A DNA stretch of 64,000 bases from Vermamoeba vermiformis (taxonomy: Eukaryota > Tubulinea > Echinamoebida): assembly GCA_045837725.1 (NCBI GenBank), contig JBEWZL010000084.1, positions 513,737 through 577,736 on the forward strand. The letters run 5' to 3'. Positions 11,439 to 23,255 of this stretch are shown here, piece after piece (positions within the stretch are counted from its first letter, which is position 1; the number at the start of each line of letters is the position of its first letter). Below the pieces are notes generated by a model. It did no database searches, had not been told where the DNA came from, and saw nothing but the letters and a program-made list of their open reading frames with translations. A program made the translations under genes and the position numbers.

Positions 11439-12514
11439 TTAAAGACTATTAATACTAGAGCGGAGAGATCGTTTGGTTTGATTCTTTCCTTTTTTAAGTA
11501 TTCGTCGTCTTGCATTCGTGAACCAGTTGTTGATCTGCGTCATCGAGAGATTTGTAGCGGTACAAAGAACTGCTTTCTCCTCTTCGGTAGGATAGGGATG
11601 CATCTCGTGGTCGAAGAGCCATTTCTTGAGCGAGTTCGTGGCTGTTTCAGGCAAGTGACCGCGTCGTTTCTTGGGCTTGGGTCCTGCGCTGCTCTTGCCG
11701 TTGGTCGCTGAGCCTCGCGATTGTCCGCCTTGCAAACTGCCGCTAGAGTCGTCAGACGCCTCTTCTCCTTCCTCGATGACGCCGTTCAACGAGTCGCTGC
11801 TATCGTCGTCAAGCCATTCGTCCTCATCTCGCATGCGTTTGCCACGCCGTCTGGTGTCAGGAGTGCCATCGTCGTTTGTGAACTCAATGCCTTGCATAAT
11901 ATCACTGGGCTTTGGAGAAGCAGCTAGATTGATGAGCGGTGCCGAGGCTGCTGGAGAAGCGAATTTCGAAAGATGCGACTGTTGTTGTAGCGTTACTAAG
12001 AGTGACGTTGCCCACATATCGGGATTAATGTCCATAGGTCGATGTCCAGGCAGTGACGGTATCGGAGAGGCCAGCATGGGTGGAATAAAGAAGGAAGGTT
12101 TTTGCTCATCGAAGTGGTTTCCTGCCGTTGTTAAGTCCAAGGGAACTGAACCTTCAAACGTCTGCTTAATTGGAGTTGTATCTGCAGAGCCATGCATCGA
12201 TGCTTTAAGAGTGACTATTTGGGCACGTAAGTCATCCACCTGACACCGCATTCAGGTTAGAAAAAAAAAGCTCAAAAAATGTACTAATATTTCTGGATAA
12301 AATAATAAAATACCTCTTTCTGATGCTCCTTCTTAATAGCTTCGATCCTTTCATTTAGCTCCTTTTGCAGTTGGTCTTTCAACGAATCCACTATTTCTTG
12401 CAGTTGACTCGGCTCCTGTCCCTTCGCATCCGGCCGCTCGAGCAAAGAAGCGGAGTCCAACAACGTCTTTTCTCCCAAGGGCGAAAGAGATGTCATAGTT
12501 AGTGTACTGCACAT
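11439..12514 (-). CDS. TALE-class homeodomain protein
   Basis: Two exons, 12514-12314 and 12239-11439, 333 residues. The first exon encodes a probable coiled coil (LQEIVDSLKDQLQKELNERI). The middle is Pro/Ser-rich with an acidic stretch (DEDEWLDDDSSDS). The C-terminal homeodomain has the three-residue extension in loop 1 (HEMHPYPTEEEK) that defines TALE, and recognition helix NNWFTNARRRILKK, with N51 and the small residue 50 of that class. It begins GHLPETATNSLKKWL, close to the MEIS/PKNOX/TGIF start. Protein partners are unknown; no PBC or MEIS domain is recognisable. Confidence 0.9.
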
Positions 12515-12758
12515 TTGACTCTACCCCATTGACATGTCGCTACACTTTTTTGTGTTCGATTTTTGGCCGTCAAAAACCTGCGGGACGATCAAAAAATTGG
12601 CTGGCCAAAATTCATTTGGGAAATAATCCGGGGCAACACGGCAATTAATGATAAACGAGATCAATGGGAGATATTAATATCATTTCTTGTACGCGGTGCA
12701 ACCAAATCCAACAAAAGCAAAAGTATTTACAATCACTTACATTACTTACAAGCTCAGC

Positions 12759-14680
12759 TTAGTCGGTTATTTCAACCAAGTTCTTCTTGAGCAAGCGCTC
12801 GACCGAGACAGAAAACATCCAGTTGGAGCCTCTTTTTTTCTTCTTTTCCTCATCTCGCTCTTTCTTTCGTTTTTCTGCCTCTTCCTTCTCTTTTTGAAAC
12901 GAAGTAAAGAGTAGTGCGCGATACATTGTTCTTCTCGCCTTTCTCACAGCGCTGATGTTTCGCTTCAAGAAGAGTGGTGGCTCATTGGGCTCGACACGCG
13001 TGTTGACGAGCAGCGTATCTTCCACAATGTCGTGGTAATCAATCGGCTTCGCGTTCTCCTCTTCTTCTTCCTTCCGCTCTGATCGGCCCTCACCTTCACT
13101 GTCCTCGTCGTCACTGTCGGGCAAGTCGTAGTGGTAGTCTTTGAATTGTCGCATAAAGTAGCTGATCTGCGGCTGGGGCTGTGCTACAATGTGTCGACAT
13201 CTGCGCTTGTTCTCCTGCATGCGAATCAGATCAAGGACAGGACTTGCAGCGGCACCGCGGACTTACCGATTTGCTCGTGCTGATGAGTTCTTTGACGGGC
13301 TTGGCGCACAAGAACTTGCGACAGTTCTTAGAGCCGCAGTAACAGCGCTGTCGACTCGAGCCAAAGCGTTCAAATTGATAGTCAAAGGTGAGCTCTTCTT
13401 CCTTGGCAATGTCTTTGATCGCGAATATACCCACGCGCGTCTCACCATTCACAAACCTGTGCGTCGGAGTTAGCGCAGTTGTGCGGTGCAGTCACCTACC
13501 ATTTTTGGGTAATGCAATTCGGATCGCAAGAGTGGTTGATGAAGCGCGCAATGTTGCCCTTTCTACTCGCGTCGATGCACTCGTTGCCCGTGAGTGTCAG
13601 CGTGTAGAAGTGTGCGCGACGTCGTTTGCGCGGTGTCTCGTTGTCATCGCTCGACTCATCGCTGTCCACGCCCATGCGCTTGCGTGCCTCATCGATGCTG
13701 ATCACTTCGCCCACGTATTCAATCACCAACTGACCGCTCTTAATCTCGGAGGTTGTTTTCACGCCGAGACCTTTCTTGCCTGCATCGAACAGCGTCACGT
13801 GCGGATAGTCTCTGCGCTGAAATCGCTGATTGGTGCAATAGTCGCCCGAGGGACAGTGTCCGATCACGCACTCGATGCACATCATGCGATTGATGCACTG
13901 CGGACCACACGGCACGGCACCTGGACTGGGCTGACTGCTCAGACGCGGACAGTTGCAGACTGGCATCTCTTCTTCTTTCAACTTGCGGGGCTTGCGATTG
14001 ACAAACACGTCTAAATAAGGAACATTCAGTCACGTGATCGCGCTAGTTGCATACGTACTCTCGGTGATGGTCTCGTACTTGTGGATCCGAGTCTCAGCAC
14101 TGCCCTCGCTCGCTGAGTCTTCACTGTCAACACTTGATTCGTCCGCCGAGTCCTCTGTTTGACACGTGTCAATTGAAAGACTCTAGCCGTGTAATTGTTG
14201 CTGCACTTACCACTCTCGCTGGATTCACTTTCTTGCTGGTAAAAAAATTGGTTAATAAGGATTAATTAATATCAATATTAATGTATGATGTATAAGTGAT
14301 TTAGCGCTGCAAGTAAATTTTCTTGATTTTCCCATTTTTTTTTTTTATTTTCTGGATCTCGTTATTTTAGAATAAAAAAGAGTACTCACCTTTGAGTTAG
14401 TATTATTGGAATCTTTTTCTTTTGAATTCGGTGAAATTTTTCTTCGCTTCGGTTGTGGTTCGTCTTCCAGATCTGCTTGTTTTCTTCTTTTGCCGCGCCC
14501 ATTGCCGCGCTTTGTATTCTCTTTATCAGTGCGTCGCGTGTACGGTCTCTTTTTTCGGATCTCACCCTCGATGATGGGCTGCTTCTTCACCTGAATCTGC
14601 TCTATGGTGCCACTTGCTTTCTCTTTTGCTGACCGACGAGGCAGTCCTCGTTCAGTATATAACGTTGATAAGTCTGTCAT
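12759..14680 (-). CDS. AWS-SET-post-SET histone H3K36-type methyltransferase
   Basis: A multi-exon gene. ATG at 14680 (MTDLSTLYTERGLPRR) is preferred over in-frame upstream codons because it opens a typical basic nuclear N-terminus. Domains in order: Lys/Arg-rich tail; acidic linker; AWS with clustered Cys (CNCPRL, CGPQCINRMMCIECVIGHC); SET with LFDAGKKGLGVK, IEYVGEVIS, the cofactor motif NIARFINHSCDPNC and ELTFDYQFERFG; post-SET QRCYCGSKNCRKFL; acidic then basic C-tail. A charged insert (about 20 residues, DSDESSDDNETPRKRRR) sits inside the SET domain. The AWS plus post-SET layout places it with SET2/NSD/ASH1. It writes H3K36 methylation in known relatives; which degree of methylation cannot be read from sequence. 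Confidence 0.88.
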
Positions 14681-15205
14681 ATTTAATAATTTGTTGTGTG
14701 CGTGTGAACGACAGAAGAGGAATAATAATAAACAAGTCGAAACAATTCTTTCAACTCTCAGAACCATTACAAACGGATTTGAGTTTTCTGCCAAATTGCC
14801 GCACAAAATTGTTAGCGGCTTGTTAGGTTTTCAGTGAAAACCGTTTGTATTGCTAAGCTCATGTGAAGTTCATTTTCAAGTTACCTCGATTGGTATGAAA
14901 GGCGGCAAAAAGCCGAATCTTTCTAAATCGGTCGACGGCACGAGCTCGGCGATAAATTTTATCTGGTTTATAATCTCACGGAAGATTTAAAATTCCTAAT
15001 TTGGTGAATTGAATTTTGAATCTGTGGAATGTACTGCATTACCTGCTGGTGATTAATACATGAATTAGTGCGCAGATGTGTGAGCTGACCACTCTCTACT
15101 GCATGTCCACCAAGTTGGTTGCGATTCTATTTTTGGATTTTTGTAACGTTACAAACACAGCTAATTCGGACCGAATTTTGTAATAATTTATGATCGTTGA
15201 ACACA
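14681..15205. other. Divergent intergenic region
   Basis: The spacer between the divergent SET methyltransferase and GABA-B-like receptor genes. No coding or RNA feature is seen. It presumably contains both promoters; no clear core element stands out. Confidence 0.4.
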
Positions 15206-17698
15206 ATGCGATTCCACCTCGGCATATTAATAACCCTGTTTATTGCAGTGGCGGTGGCTCAACTGCCCACTAGAACGGTGAAGTTGGCGATTAGTGTTTC
15301 CACGCAAACCGCTTCATCCTTTCTGAATACTAACGGCAAAGCTGTACTTGGTGGCTTGGAGTTCTTTGCTCAACGAGCCAACAGTTGGAATATTACTGCT
15401 GACAACCAAACTATCCAGTTCACTGTTACACATCTCGAAGACTATGGCAACAGCTCGATCGTCGTACAAAACTACAAAACTTTCTTAAACGATTCTACTG
15501 TGGACTACATGTTCGGTCCGGTGACCTCTCCGCTCAGCAGATCTGCCAAGTCGGTCACAGAACCAGCAAAAAGACTGCTTATTGGTACAAAAGTCGGATC
15601 TCAGTCGTTTTATTCTGGCGCCGATTATTCCTTCTCAGTCACGACTAGCCCTCCTCGTTACGCAACTACTACACTTCCCGAGTTCCGCATTAACAAAATT
15701 AGAAAGATTATTGTGGTGGTGGAACAAACCCCTTTTCAAATCGACATTGGCAATGGATTTGTGGTCAACGGCAAAGACTACGACGTAACTGTGGTCACAC
15801 CACTCATCCCTGTGCTCTCCGACACTTTGAACGGCATTGACGACGCATTTATCAAGAATATTACGGATACCGTAAAGATGGTGCGTGACATGGATACACC
15901 GGAGAATGCAATCGATGCCGTGGCTGTGATGAGCTTCAGCAATGTCGGCAAGCAGTTCTTGATTGCCATGCGTGATTTGGACTACACACCGAAAGCCATC
16001 TACATTAGCGCGCTGTTCATTCCCGACTTCCAGACTTACGATCCCGAACTCACTGCTTACGTGAGCGGATGCGACGTCATGGCTCCTGGCATCAATTTCT
16101 TTGATAACTACTTTACCTCTTACACTCAATTCATCGAAGATTACAACGCTGCTAACCCCGGAGCCAACGCAGACGCAAACCACGCGATCGGTACGCAACT
16201 AAAAATAGAATTCAAAATTTTAAATTTATGTTCGGCTCTTTCGGACAATTGCTTTGATGATGCGATTGTGTTGTTGTATTAAATGATTCGCATACTAATT
16301 TAGTTTTGTAGGTGCTGTTGCTGGCCAATTGTTGGCGATCGCCATTAAAAACGCTAAGACTCTAGATAACGGCGAGGTCACCAAATACTTCAGTCGCTTG
16401 AACGAAGAGACGTTCTACGGTCCTATGCAGTTCGCTTCAGATCACGCGCAACTGAGATTCGTGCCGCTGTTGCAGTTCGTGCCCGAGCCTACGAGCTGGA
16501 CCGCGCACGCACTGAGCAAGGCTAACTTCACTAACGACATTGTCGTCGTTGGTCCCTCGAGAGTGCAAGTCGTAAGTAAACCCTAAATATATATTTACCG
16601 CCAGTCTAAATATGGCACCGGGATTAACCGAGATTTCACTTGCCAAATTAGGACGACTTTGTGTACCCCATCCCGACCTGGTCAGAGCGCGTGTACAACC
16701 CTCAAATTGCACCAGCCGAGTGGGCCATGTTCGCGCTGGCCATTGCAGGCAGTGTGTTCTCCATCGTGCTCATGATCTACATTGCCATTCACCGCAACAA
16801 CAAAGTCATTCGCGGCTCATCGGCACTCTTCTTGGGCTACCTGTTGTTCGGCACACTGCTCTCCTACGCCTCGATCTTCACTGGCAACTTGAATGCGATC
16901 AGTGTAGGTACCTGCGTGCTGACCCCGCTCTTCTTGGGCATTGGCTTCACCATCACGTTTGGCTCGCTGTTCGCCAAGTCGTGGCGCATCCACTCGCTGT
17001 ACAACGACAAGACCCTCACTATTCGCGCCATCACCGACACGAAGCTCACCATCATCACTGCTGTCGTCGTCGCGGTGGAGGTCGTCATTTGCATCATCAT
17101 TGCCATATTTGGCAGTGAAGTCCAGCTCGTGGTGACAGATCCGCACCGTCCCTCGCTGTGGTACCAGAGCTGCAATGTCGACATGATCCTCTCGCCTGTC
17201 TCGTGGTCCTTTGTCATCATAGCCCTCGGATACAACGCGGTGGTCATGGCCTACGGTGTCTATCTCGCCATTCGCATCCGCTCCGTGCCGCACAAGGTGT
17301 ACAACGAGTCACGTCAGCTCGCGTTTGTGATCTACGCGCTCGTCGTGCTCGCGGCCCTCATTGTCGCGCTGCAGTTCATCCCATCGATCAATCGCGTCGA
17401 GAAGTACGTCATCAGATCTGTCGGCATTGTGGTGGCCAACTTGACGACCATCATCGTGATCATCGGCAACAAGCTGCACATGATGCGCCGCTTGAAGGAC
17501 AACAAGGACGAGTCGTTCAGATCAGATCGCAGCATGAACATGACGTCCGTCAACACCAACAGCAGCGACAACACCAAGCTCGAACAAGAGAACGAAGAGC
17601 TGCGCAAAGAGGTGGAGAAGTTGAAGGCCGAATTGAGTGCTGTGAAGAAGCAACAACAAGCTGACGATAACAGCAGCGAGGCTCGTCCTGAAGTTTAA
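15206..17698 (+). CDS. GABA-B-like class C receptor, binding-protein ectodomain plus 7TM
   Basis: Three exons, 15206-16190, 16312-16571 and 16652-17698, 763 residues. ATG 15206 opens a signal peptide (MRFHLGILITLFIAVAVAQ). The ectodomain (about 25-440) is periplasmic-binding-protein-like, with several N-glycosylation sites. Seven hydrophobic segments begin at WAMFALAIAGSVFSIVLMIY. The loop/TM3 region (FGSLFAKSWRIHSLY) is like GABA-B and the Dictyostelium Grl receptors. The cytoplasmic tail ends in a heptad-rich coiled coil (LEQENEELRKEVEKLKAEL), as in GABA-B subunits that heterodimerise. A surface chemoreceptor is inferred; the ligand is unknown. Followed by a secreted deaminase and a second class C receptor. 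Confidence 0.88.
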
Positions 17699-17997
17699 TA
17701 TTCGTATTAATAATTATTTCTAATTTTGTCAGATGTAGTTCTTGATTGACTTGAACTGCATGACAAGTACAATGCTTCACCATCATGTGTTATATTAAAT
17801 ATTAATTTGTTGGAATATTGAATATTTCTCATTGATCCACACACGGAGAAACTTCCGAGACAGCGAGCAGTGACGAGTTATATTTAGCAGCAGATACCGA
17901 GGAATATAATTTAGTTGTGCTGTTGCATCAGGGCAGTGAATCAACAAGATTTAAGTCGCTTCAATTGCCCACTGCTCATTCAATTCAACCCCCAGTC

Positions 17998-18714
17998 ATG
18001 TCCGCACACACACTGCTCGTAGTATTGTTGGGCGCAACACTCGCGCTCAACACCGTGCACGCTGCGTATCAGTACCCGCTCTACACCGACGCGCGCTGGA
18101 AGAACTTCCGCGATGACATTCCCTTCCACATCCGTGCTGAAAACATGCGCGCAGCACTGGCCGTGCAGTTGCGAGGGCAAGGTCCGTGCCCATTCGGTGC
18201 ATTTGGCGCGCTTGTCGTCAACCGCACTTCAAATGAAGTGATCTGCATGAACAGTGGCCAGCGAGAGGCCCCCAAGAACCCTGCGCTGCACGCTGAGAAT
18301 GCCGCATTGAACAACTGCTCGGATATATTCAGAAATCAATACGGCATCACCAACATTGGCCAAAGACCTGACATCTGGAACCAACTCGACATGTATGCCA
18401 CTGGTGAACCCTGTCCTATGGATTGTGGTGCACTGTTGTGGGCCAAGTTTAACACAGTCGTGTGGTCCGTCAGCATTCCAAAGCTGATCGAGAAGGGTTT
18501 TCAACAGATGAACATCCAATGCAAAGAGATTGCAGAGACATGGAAAGAGAACGATTATCCTACGCGCTGGATTGGTAACTTCTTGGAAGATGAAATCGTG
18601 CCCTATTTCTCTTGGCAATACGACCAAGAAGCGCGTTGCCCTTTCGGATGCCGCCGAGTTCCTAATCCCAACGCACCCAGTTCTACTACATGTGCTGACG
18701 ATCCCCGATATTAG
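17998..18714 (+). CDS. Secreted zinc deaminase (CDA/GDA superfamily)
   Basis: A single exon, 238 residues from ATG 17998, chosen because it starts the signal peptide (MSAHTLLVVLLGATLALNTVHA). The deaminase core has both zinc motifs: HAE in NPALHAENAALNN (His ligand and catalytic Glu) and PCPMDC (P-C-x2-C). Spacing fits the guanine/cytidine/tRNA-adenosine deaminase superfamily, nearest by eye to guanine-deaminase-like members. Extra Cys near the C-terminus (ARCPFGCRRV) suits an extracellular protein. The substrate could be a nucleobase, nucleoside or pterin and is not determined. Its place between two class C receptors suggests that it inactivates an extracellular cue. Confidence 0.8.
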   Translation: MSAHTLLVVLLGATLALNTVHAAYQYPLYTDARWKNFRDDIPFHIRAENMRAALAVQLRGQGPCPFGAFGALVVNRTSNEVICMNSGQREAPKNPALHAENAALNNCSDIFRNQYGITNIGQRPDIWNQLDMYATGEPCPMDCGALLWAKFNTVVWSVSIPKLIEKGFQQMNIQCKEIAETWKENDYPTRWIGNFLEDEIVPYFSWQYDQEARCPFGCRRVPNPNAPSSTTCADDPRY

Positions 18715-18987
18715 ATTTGTCAACCTCTACTGTTGTATAATTAAATATAGAGAAAATAAAAGTGAATTTAAGCAAAGTTAAGTTATTCCGCCTTTAAATT
18801 GCAATACTCCGCTCACATTTTATTGGATTGACAACGTTAGCTCGAGTACAATGATGTAGTAACGATTTTAATGTTATTCTGGGTATTTTATTCAAGTCAA
18901 AATCAAATCCAGCGTTTTTCCGCAAAACTAATGTACAAAATATTCGAACCACTGCTATCATACAATATATAGATGACTGTATATATG

Positions 18988-21015
18988 TTAAGGCTCCATC
19001 TCCTCGCCTTCGTTGCTCTGCGTGGTGTGTTCCGTGGTGACAGTGTTCTGTTTGCCGCTGTGCTGCGTGGTGGATGTGCCTCCCGACACGTGACGCGCAG
19101 ACATGCGTTTGTCACCCTTGATATTCAATCGCCACACCTTTGGTCCGAACACAAAGCCCAACAGACTCATCGAGACAGCAAATATGCTGATGGTGAATGC
19201 ACCGACCTCGGCCAACAAGTTGTACGTGACCATGAAGTTGACCATGAGCGTGAAGACCGCGAACAGCACGGTGACCATGATGCACCAGCCAATCTCTTTG
19301 GACTCTTTGTACTGCTTGAACTGACTCTTGATGTCGCGCGTCTTGTACGAGACCACGGTGCCGATGATGAGCAGCACACCCTTGGGCACGAAAAAGATCA
19401 CCACGGGCCAGACACCGACCGAGCGACACGCCAAGTAGAGCTGATTGGTGCTCAAGAACGGCGAGTCCGTCACTTGCACCACGCGCATGGGATCGATGGC
19501 CTGCCACAGAATCAGAATCACCACCTCCAAGCTCAGCATGGGGAAGATGCCCTTCAAGATGAGCGCGCGATCCGAGTCCGCAATCTTGGTGTCGAGTGAA
19601 CTCACGCTGAAGATGCGCCAGATGCGATAGTTCTTCACGATGAGACCGCCGTAGCTGATGGAGAAGCCGAGGCCACCGAGCCAGGCGCGCAACATGCAGA
19701 ACGAGTCCGTGGGTCTGCCGAGCCAGAAGTAGCTGCTGAGTGCGCCCAAGATGACGCCGACCAGCACCAGCACGCAGAAGATGTACGCGGAGGAGCGAAT
19801 GACGACCGTGTTGCGATAGACGAGCGTGTCGATGATCATGCACACCGCGAGCAGCATCACCACGCCGTTCAAGATGAGCACGGCCAGACCCAGGCCCTCG
19901 TCGTAGTGCACGTAGATCTCAGTCGTGATGTCGGCCAGCGTCAAGTTGCGCGGATTGTACACGCCCTCAAAGTACTTGCGCTGCGTGCGCGCCTCATTAG
20001 GGGTCATGCAGGTCAAGTTCGTGGTGCGCGGGAAGTAGTTGGCCAAGTCGCCGCAGAACACCATGTCCGTCTTGGCAGCAATGGCGTTCTTGGCCGCAGT
20101 GACCGCGCGCTCAAAGTCGTTGGGTGCTAGCGTGGAGAAGGCACTCAGCTGCATCAACTTGTCGAAGCCGTACTGCAGCTCCACGCCGCCCTGGAAGGTG
20201 TTGTTCAGAATGCTGTACACGACTGTCTCGTAGATGTACAGCCAGTCATATACGACGGAGAATAGGACGTTCTCGTTGATGTCGTATCTGAAGTCCGCCG
20301 CGATGCCGACCACGTCGATCTGCTTGACTTTGGCCCACTCGTCCAGCGCGTACTGGCCTTGACTGATGCCGCAATCAACACCGAACTGATCGACCATGTA
20401 GTCGGCGGAGGCACGTTCAATGGGCGGATTGTAAAAGTCGTTCGTGTACATGAGGATCACTTGCACATCTGGATTCGCTTTGCGTGCACCGGCGTAGACA
20501 GAGTTAGCAATGGCCCAGCTGTTGCCAGTGGGTGAGAGCGACACGAGACCAATCACTCCGCTCTTAGTGCGCATGCCGCACGCTTGACCAGCGAGGTAAT
20601 AGGATTCAATGGGGATGGGGCCGGCATTGATCGAGTTGGGCATGGAGGAGTTGGCCTTGGCACCAAAGGACAGAATGTGCTGATTGGGGAAGCGATAGGC
20701 GAGGTCTACAGGGGTCTGCGCGTAGTCACTGCTCGTCGTCACCACGAGCTCGATCTGCTCCTGGTTGAGGATGTCGGTGAAGGTCTGCGTCAAGTTGTTC
20801 TGGTCGTAAGATTGAAATATCTGGCACGTAGAGTCAATGCCGCTGTTGACGAGGGTGCGGTGCAGGGTAGCACGGGCCATTTCGTGTGTTCTGGACCACG
20901 CATCTTGTCCGATCGGATCGGAATACGCGACCAACATATTGAACTGCACCGCGCAAATGTTGCTCATATACAATGCAGTGCACAGGACTGTGAGTAGTGC
21001 GTGGAATGCGCGCAT
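18988..21015 (-). CDS. Class C receptor with BMP/PnrA-like ectodomain (Grl-type)
   Basis: Intronless, 675 residues. A signal peptide precedes a bacterial BMP/Med (PnrA nucleoside-binding lipoprotein) type domain, about residues 24-350, with FNMLVAYSDPIGQDAWSRTH at the start and NQHILSFGAKANSSMPN and ESYYLAGQACG typical of that family. A seven-helix domain follows (about 370-620) from LGLAVLILNGVVMLLAVCMI. The cytoplasmic tail is Ser/Thr-rich. This is the architecture of Dictyostelium GrlA-type receptors. Bacterial BMP proteins bind purine nucleosides, so a nucleoside-like ligand is a reasonable guess. Convergent with the secreted deaminase gene. Confidence 0.88.
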   Translation of the reverse strand: MRAFHALLTVLCTALYMSNICAVQFNMLVAYSDPIGQDAWSRTHEMARATLHRTLVNSGIDSTCQIFQSYDQNNLTQTFTDILNQEQIELVVTTSSDYAQTPVDLAYRFPNQHILSFGAKANSSMPNSINAGPIPIESYYLAGQACGMRTKSGVIGLVSLSPTGNSWAIANSVYAGARKANPDVQVILMYTNDFYNPPIERASADYMVDQFGVDCGISQGQYALDEWAKVKQIDVVGIAADFRYDINENVLFSVVYDWLYIYETVVYSILNNTFQGGVELQYGFDKLMQLSAFSTLAPNDFERAVTAAKNAIAAKTDMVFCGDLANYFPRTTNLTCMTPNEARTQRKYFEGVYNPRNLTLADITTEIYVHYDEGLGLAVLILNGVVMLLAVCMIIDTLVYRNTVVIRSSAYIFCVLVLVGVILGALSSYFWLGRPTDSFCMLRAWLGGLGFSISYGGLIVKNYRIWRIFSVSSLDTKIADSDRALILKGIFPMLSLEVVILILWQAIDPMRVVQVTDSPFLSTNQLYLACRSVGVWPVVIFFVPKGVLLIIGTVVSYKTRDIKSQFKQYKESKEIGWCIMVTVLFAVFTLMVNFMVTYNLLAEVGAFTISIFAVSMSLLGFVFGPKVWRLNIKGDKRMSARHVSGGTSTTQHSGKQNTVTTEHTTQSNEGEEMEP

Positions 21016-22213
21016 TGATGCAGAACAGCTGGTGAGGCACGTCAGTTAGTACGGTGCAGCACTAAGGTCTAGATGTGTGCTTACAATTAATTCAACGAGT
21101 GCGGCAATTGAGAACAAGTGCGCTGTGTGGTCACTCGTCGCTCAATGATAACTGAAATGATCATAATTTTGTGTCTGGAATAAAATCGCGCTGACGAGTG
21201 CTTGTCACGGTGAATTCTCGACCAGGGCTGCAATCAGTTGAGTTGTTCCGCTGCTGCGTGCACATTGGTAAATTACAAGCGCGTGGCTAGCATAGGCATA
21301 TATATATGTAGCTAGTGCCTAGTCGCGGGGCCCATGGATGGTGCGGGTCTGAAAGTGCTCTGTCCGCGCACCGAGCTGTCCCACTGCCGTATACTCGGAT
21401 ATACTGGCATCGCAGCCTCACTCGCAGCTGCGTGTCGCGAGGTGCTAGGTGTGCAGTGCGCGTGCGGGGCTGTGGTGTGCGTGTTCCGAGCAGCATCTGT
21501 GACAACTGTCTGTCGTGTTGATTGAAAGATGAGAGCTGTGCAAGCAATGGAATCTTTCCTAATATGACCTCCAACCACATTCAATCTAGGAGCTATTCAA
21601 TATGCATGCGTATCTACGATATAAATAGAAGCGGTTAGTTCCTTTGTGTCAGATCAAGATCGAAAACGGAAAATCTCAAAAATAAAAGAAAAAAATTAAA
21701 TCGGATGCGGATAATTACAACCAGCAGTTGTACCGATCGTTCAAGTAAATCAATCGGCATTAATTAATGCTGATACAAAAAACAATCAGATCAGCTTGGC
21801 AAACAAGTAAATACAAAGGCTCTCAAATTTATTCTTTTGATGCTTTTCATGAATTAGATTTTGTGAACTAAAATTGAATTGAAAGCCGTTGTAATTTAGA
21901 CCGCAACCTGAGTGGCATGCCAGGTCCGTGCAGATCACGACTTACCGAGTTGCGTTGTTGGATCCAACGACAACCGCCATTAGTAACCGCACCGGACAAT
22001 AGCGGAACAAATGTTACGAATTAACTGCATCAATAATAAATATTCTTCTGTTGTTTCGTTTTGAATCACGAATTAAATGATTCAGACGCGTGTTGCGCTG
22101 ACATTGTGACCACCAGCAGTCAAGTACAATACATATAGTCAATACGTTGCATATTTAGCGAGAGATTAGCTTTGCACGGAGAATTATACCCGATCAGGCT
22201 TGATTTCGCAAAT
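21016..22213. other. Intergenic, nothing recognised
   Basis: About 1.2 kb between the BMP-type receptor start and the 3' end of the Cys-rich secreted gene. Short open frames overlap on both strands near 21300-21580, but none shows family features. No RNA gene or mobile element is recognised. The part next to 21015 is presumably the receptor promoter. Confidence 0.5.
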
Positions 22214-23015
22214 TTACAGCGTTATTAGCATTACAGAATACACTACAATTACATACAATACACTCCTCCAATAATAGAGTCCCTGGTGCTTATTGTGGGC
22301 ATTCGAAGTGCTGAACGGCGTCAGATTGAACGGAGCAGTAGCCACACCGTTGCAGTGCGTGGTTCTGTAATTGACGCTGCCAAAGCTCGAATACACAACG
22401 CACGTGCTGACATTGGCCTGCACTTGTTCGAAGATGTTGTAGCCACTGCACTCAAAGTCCGCAAAGTTGTAAAAGCTCGTGCCGTATTGTTGATCGCACT
22501 CGTAGAACATGAACGATTGATATGACAAATACGAGGTCTGTATGACGTAGTTGAGGCACACTCCTGTCTTGCCTGTGGATCGTGTTAGCAAAGGGTCGCT
22601 GGAGTTCTGCCAGTCAATTCAGAATTGACATTTACCAATATAAATTGTGTCGTAGAACACACCACAATTCGAAGTATTAAACACCATATGAATATCCCAT
22701 CCTGATCCTGCTCGAGCGAACGATTGTAAGTCAAATCCGTCCGTGTTGGGTGAGAAAGTTGCATATTGTCCGACCGATACTTGCGAGCAAGAGCGTTCCA
22801 GCAACGTCTATAATATCAATATAATATTAGTATTAATTATTCACTAATTGTAGCGTTTCTCTCACAGATTCGGCGACCACGACACCAATCAGCGCGTGTG
22901 CCTCATCACTGCAGTCAGTCGTGTTGTAAATGCGCCACACACCGCGCACTGCACGCACTTCCAGCACGGCACTCAACAGCAACAGCGCTGTGCACAACAC
23001 CGTCTGTGCTCTCAT
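22214..23015 (-). CDS. Cys-containing secreted/GPI-anchored-type protein, unknown function
   Basis: Three exons, 23015-22866, 22807-22636 and 22572-22214, 226 residues with clean phases. It has a signal peptide (MRAQTVLCTALLLLSAVLEVRA), about nine Cys in the mature part, N-glycosylation sites (NTT, NTS, NVS) and a hydrophobic C-terminus (WRSVLYVIVVYSVMLITL) with no basic tail, which fits a GPI signal. I do not recognise a family. Divergent from the LRR gene with a 240-base shared promoter. Confidence 0.65.
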
Positions 23016-23255
23016 GCTGCTCGTTGGTTGAATTCTAGATACAACCGCAACGGGACCAACCCTGCGGCCCTAGCCAGGATGCATATTTAAGTCTAATATT
23101 ATGCAGTATTGCCTCAGTGACTTTGGCGCGCATTGGTTCAGTGAAACACTGTCGCGCTGTTCAGCGAATGCGACCATTCAGCGATTGGGCAATAAGACTT
23201 GGGATTGCCGTTCAGTGCGTTTTCTCCTACAATACTAGAGTAAAGGAACACTGCC

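Noticed and set aside
15197-15205. Start of the GABA-B-like receptor at 15197
   Set aside because: That codon is TTG; ATG 15206 begins a proper signal peptide.
21287-21584. Overlapping open frames near 21.3-21.6 kb
   Set aside because: They lie on both strands in GC-rich sequence without family features.
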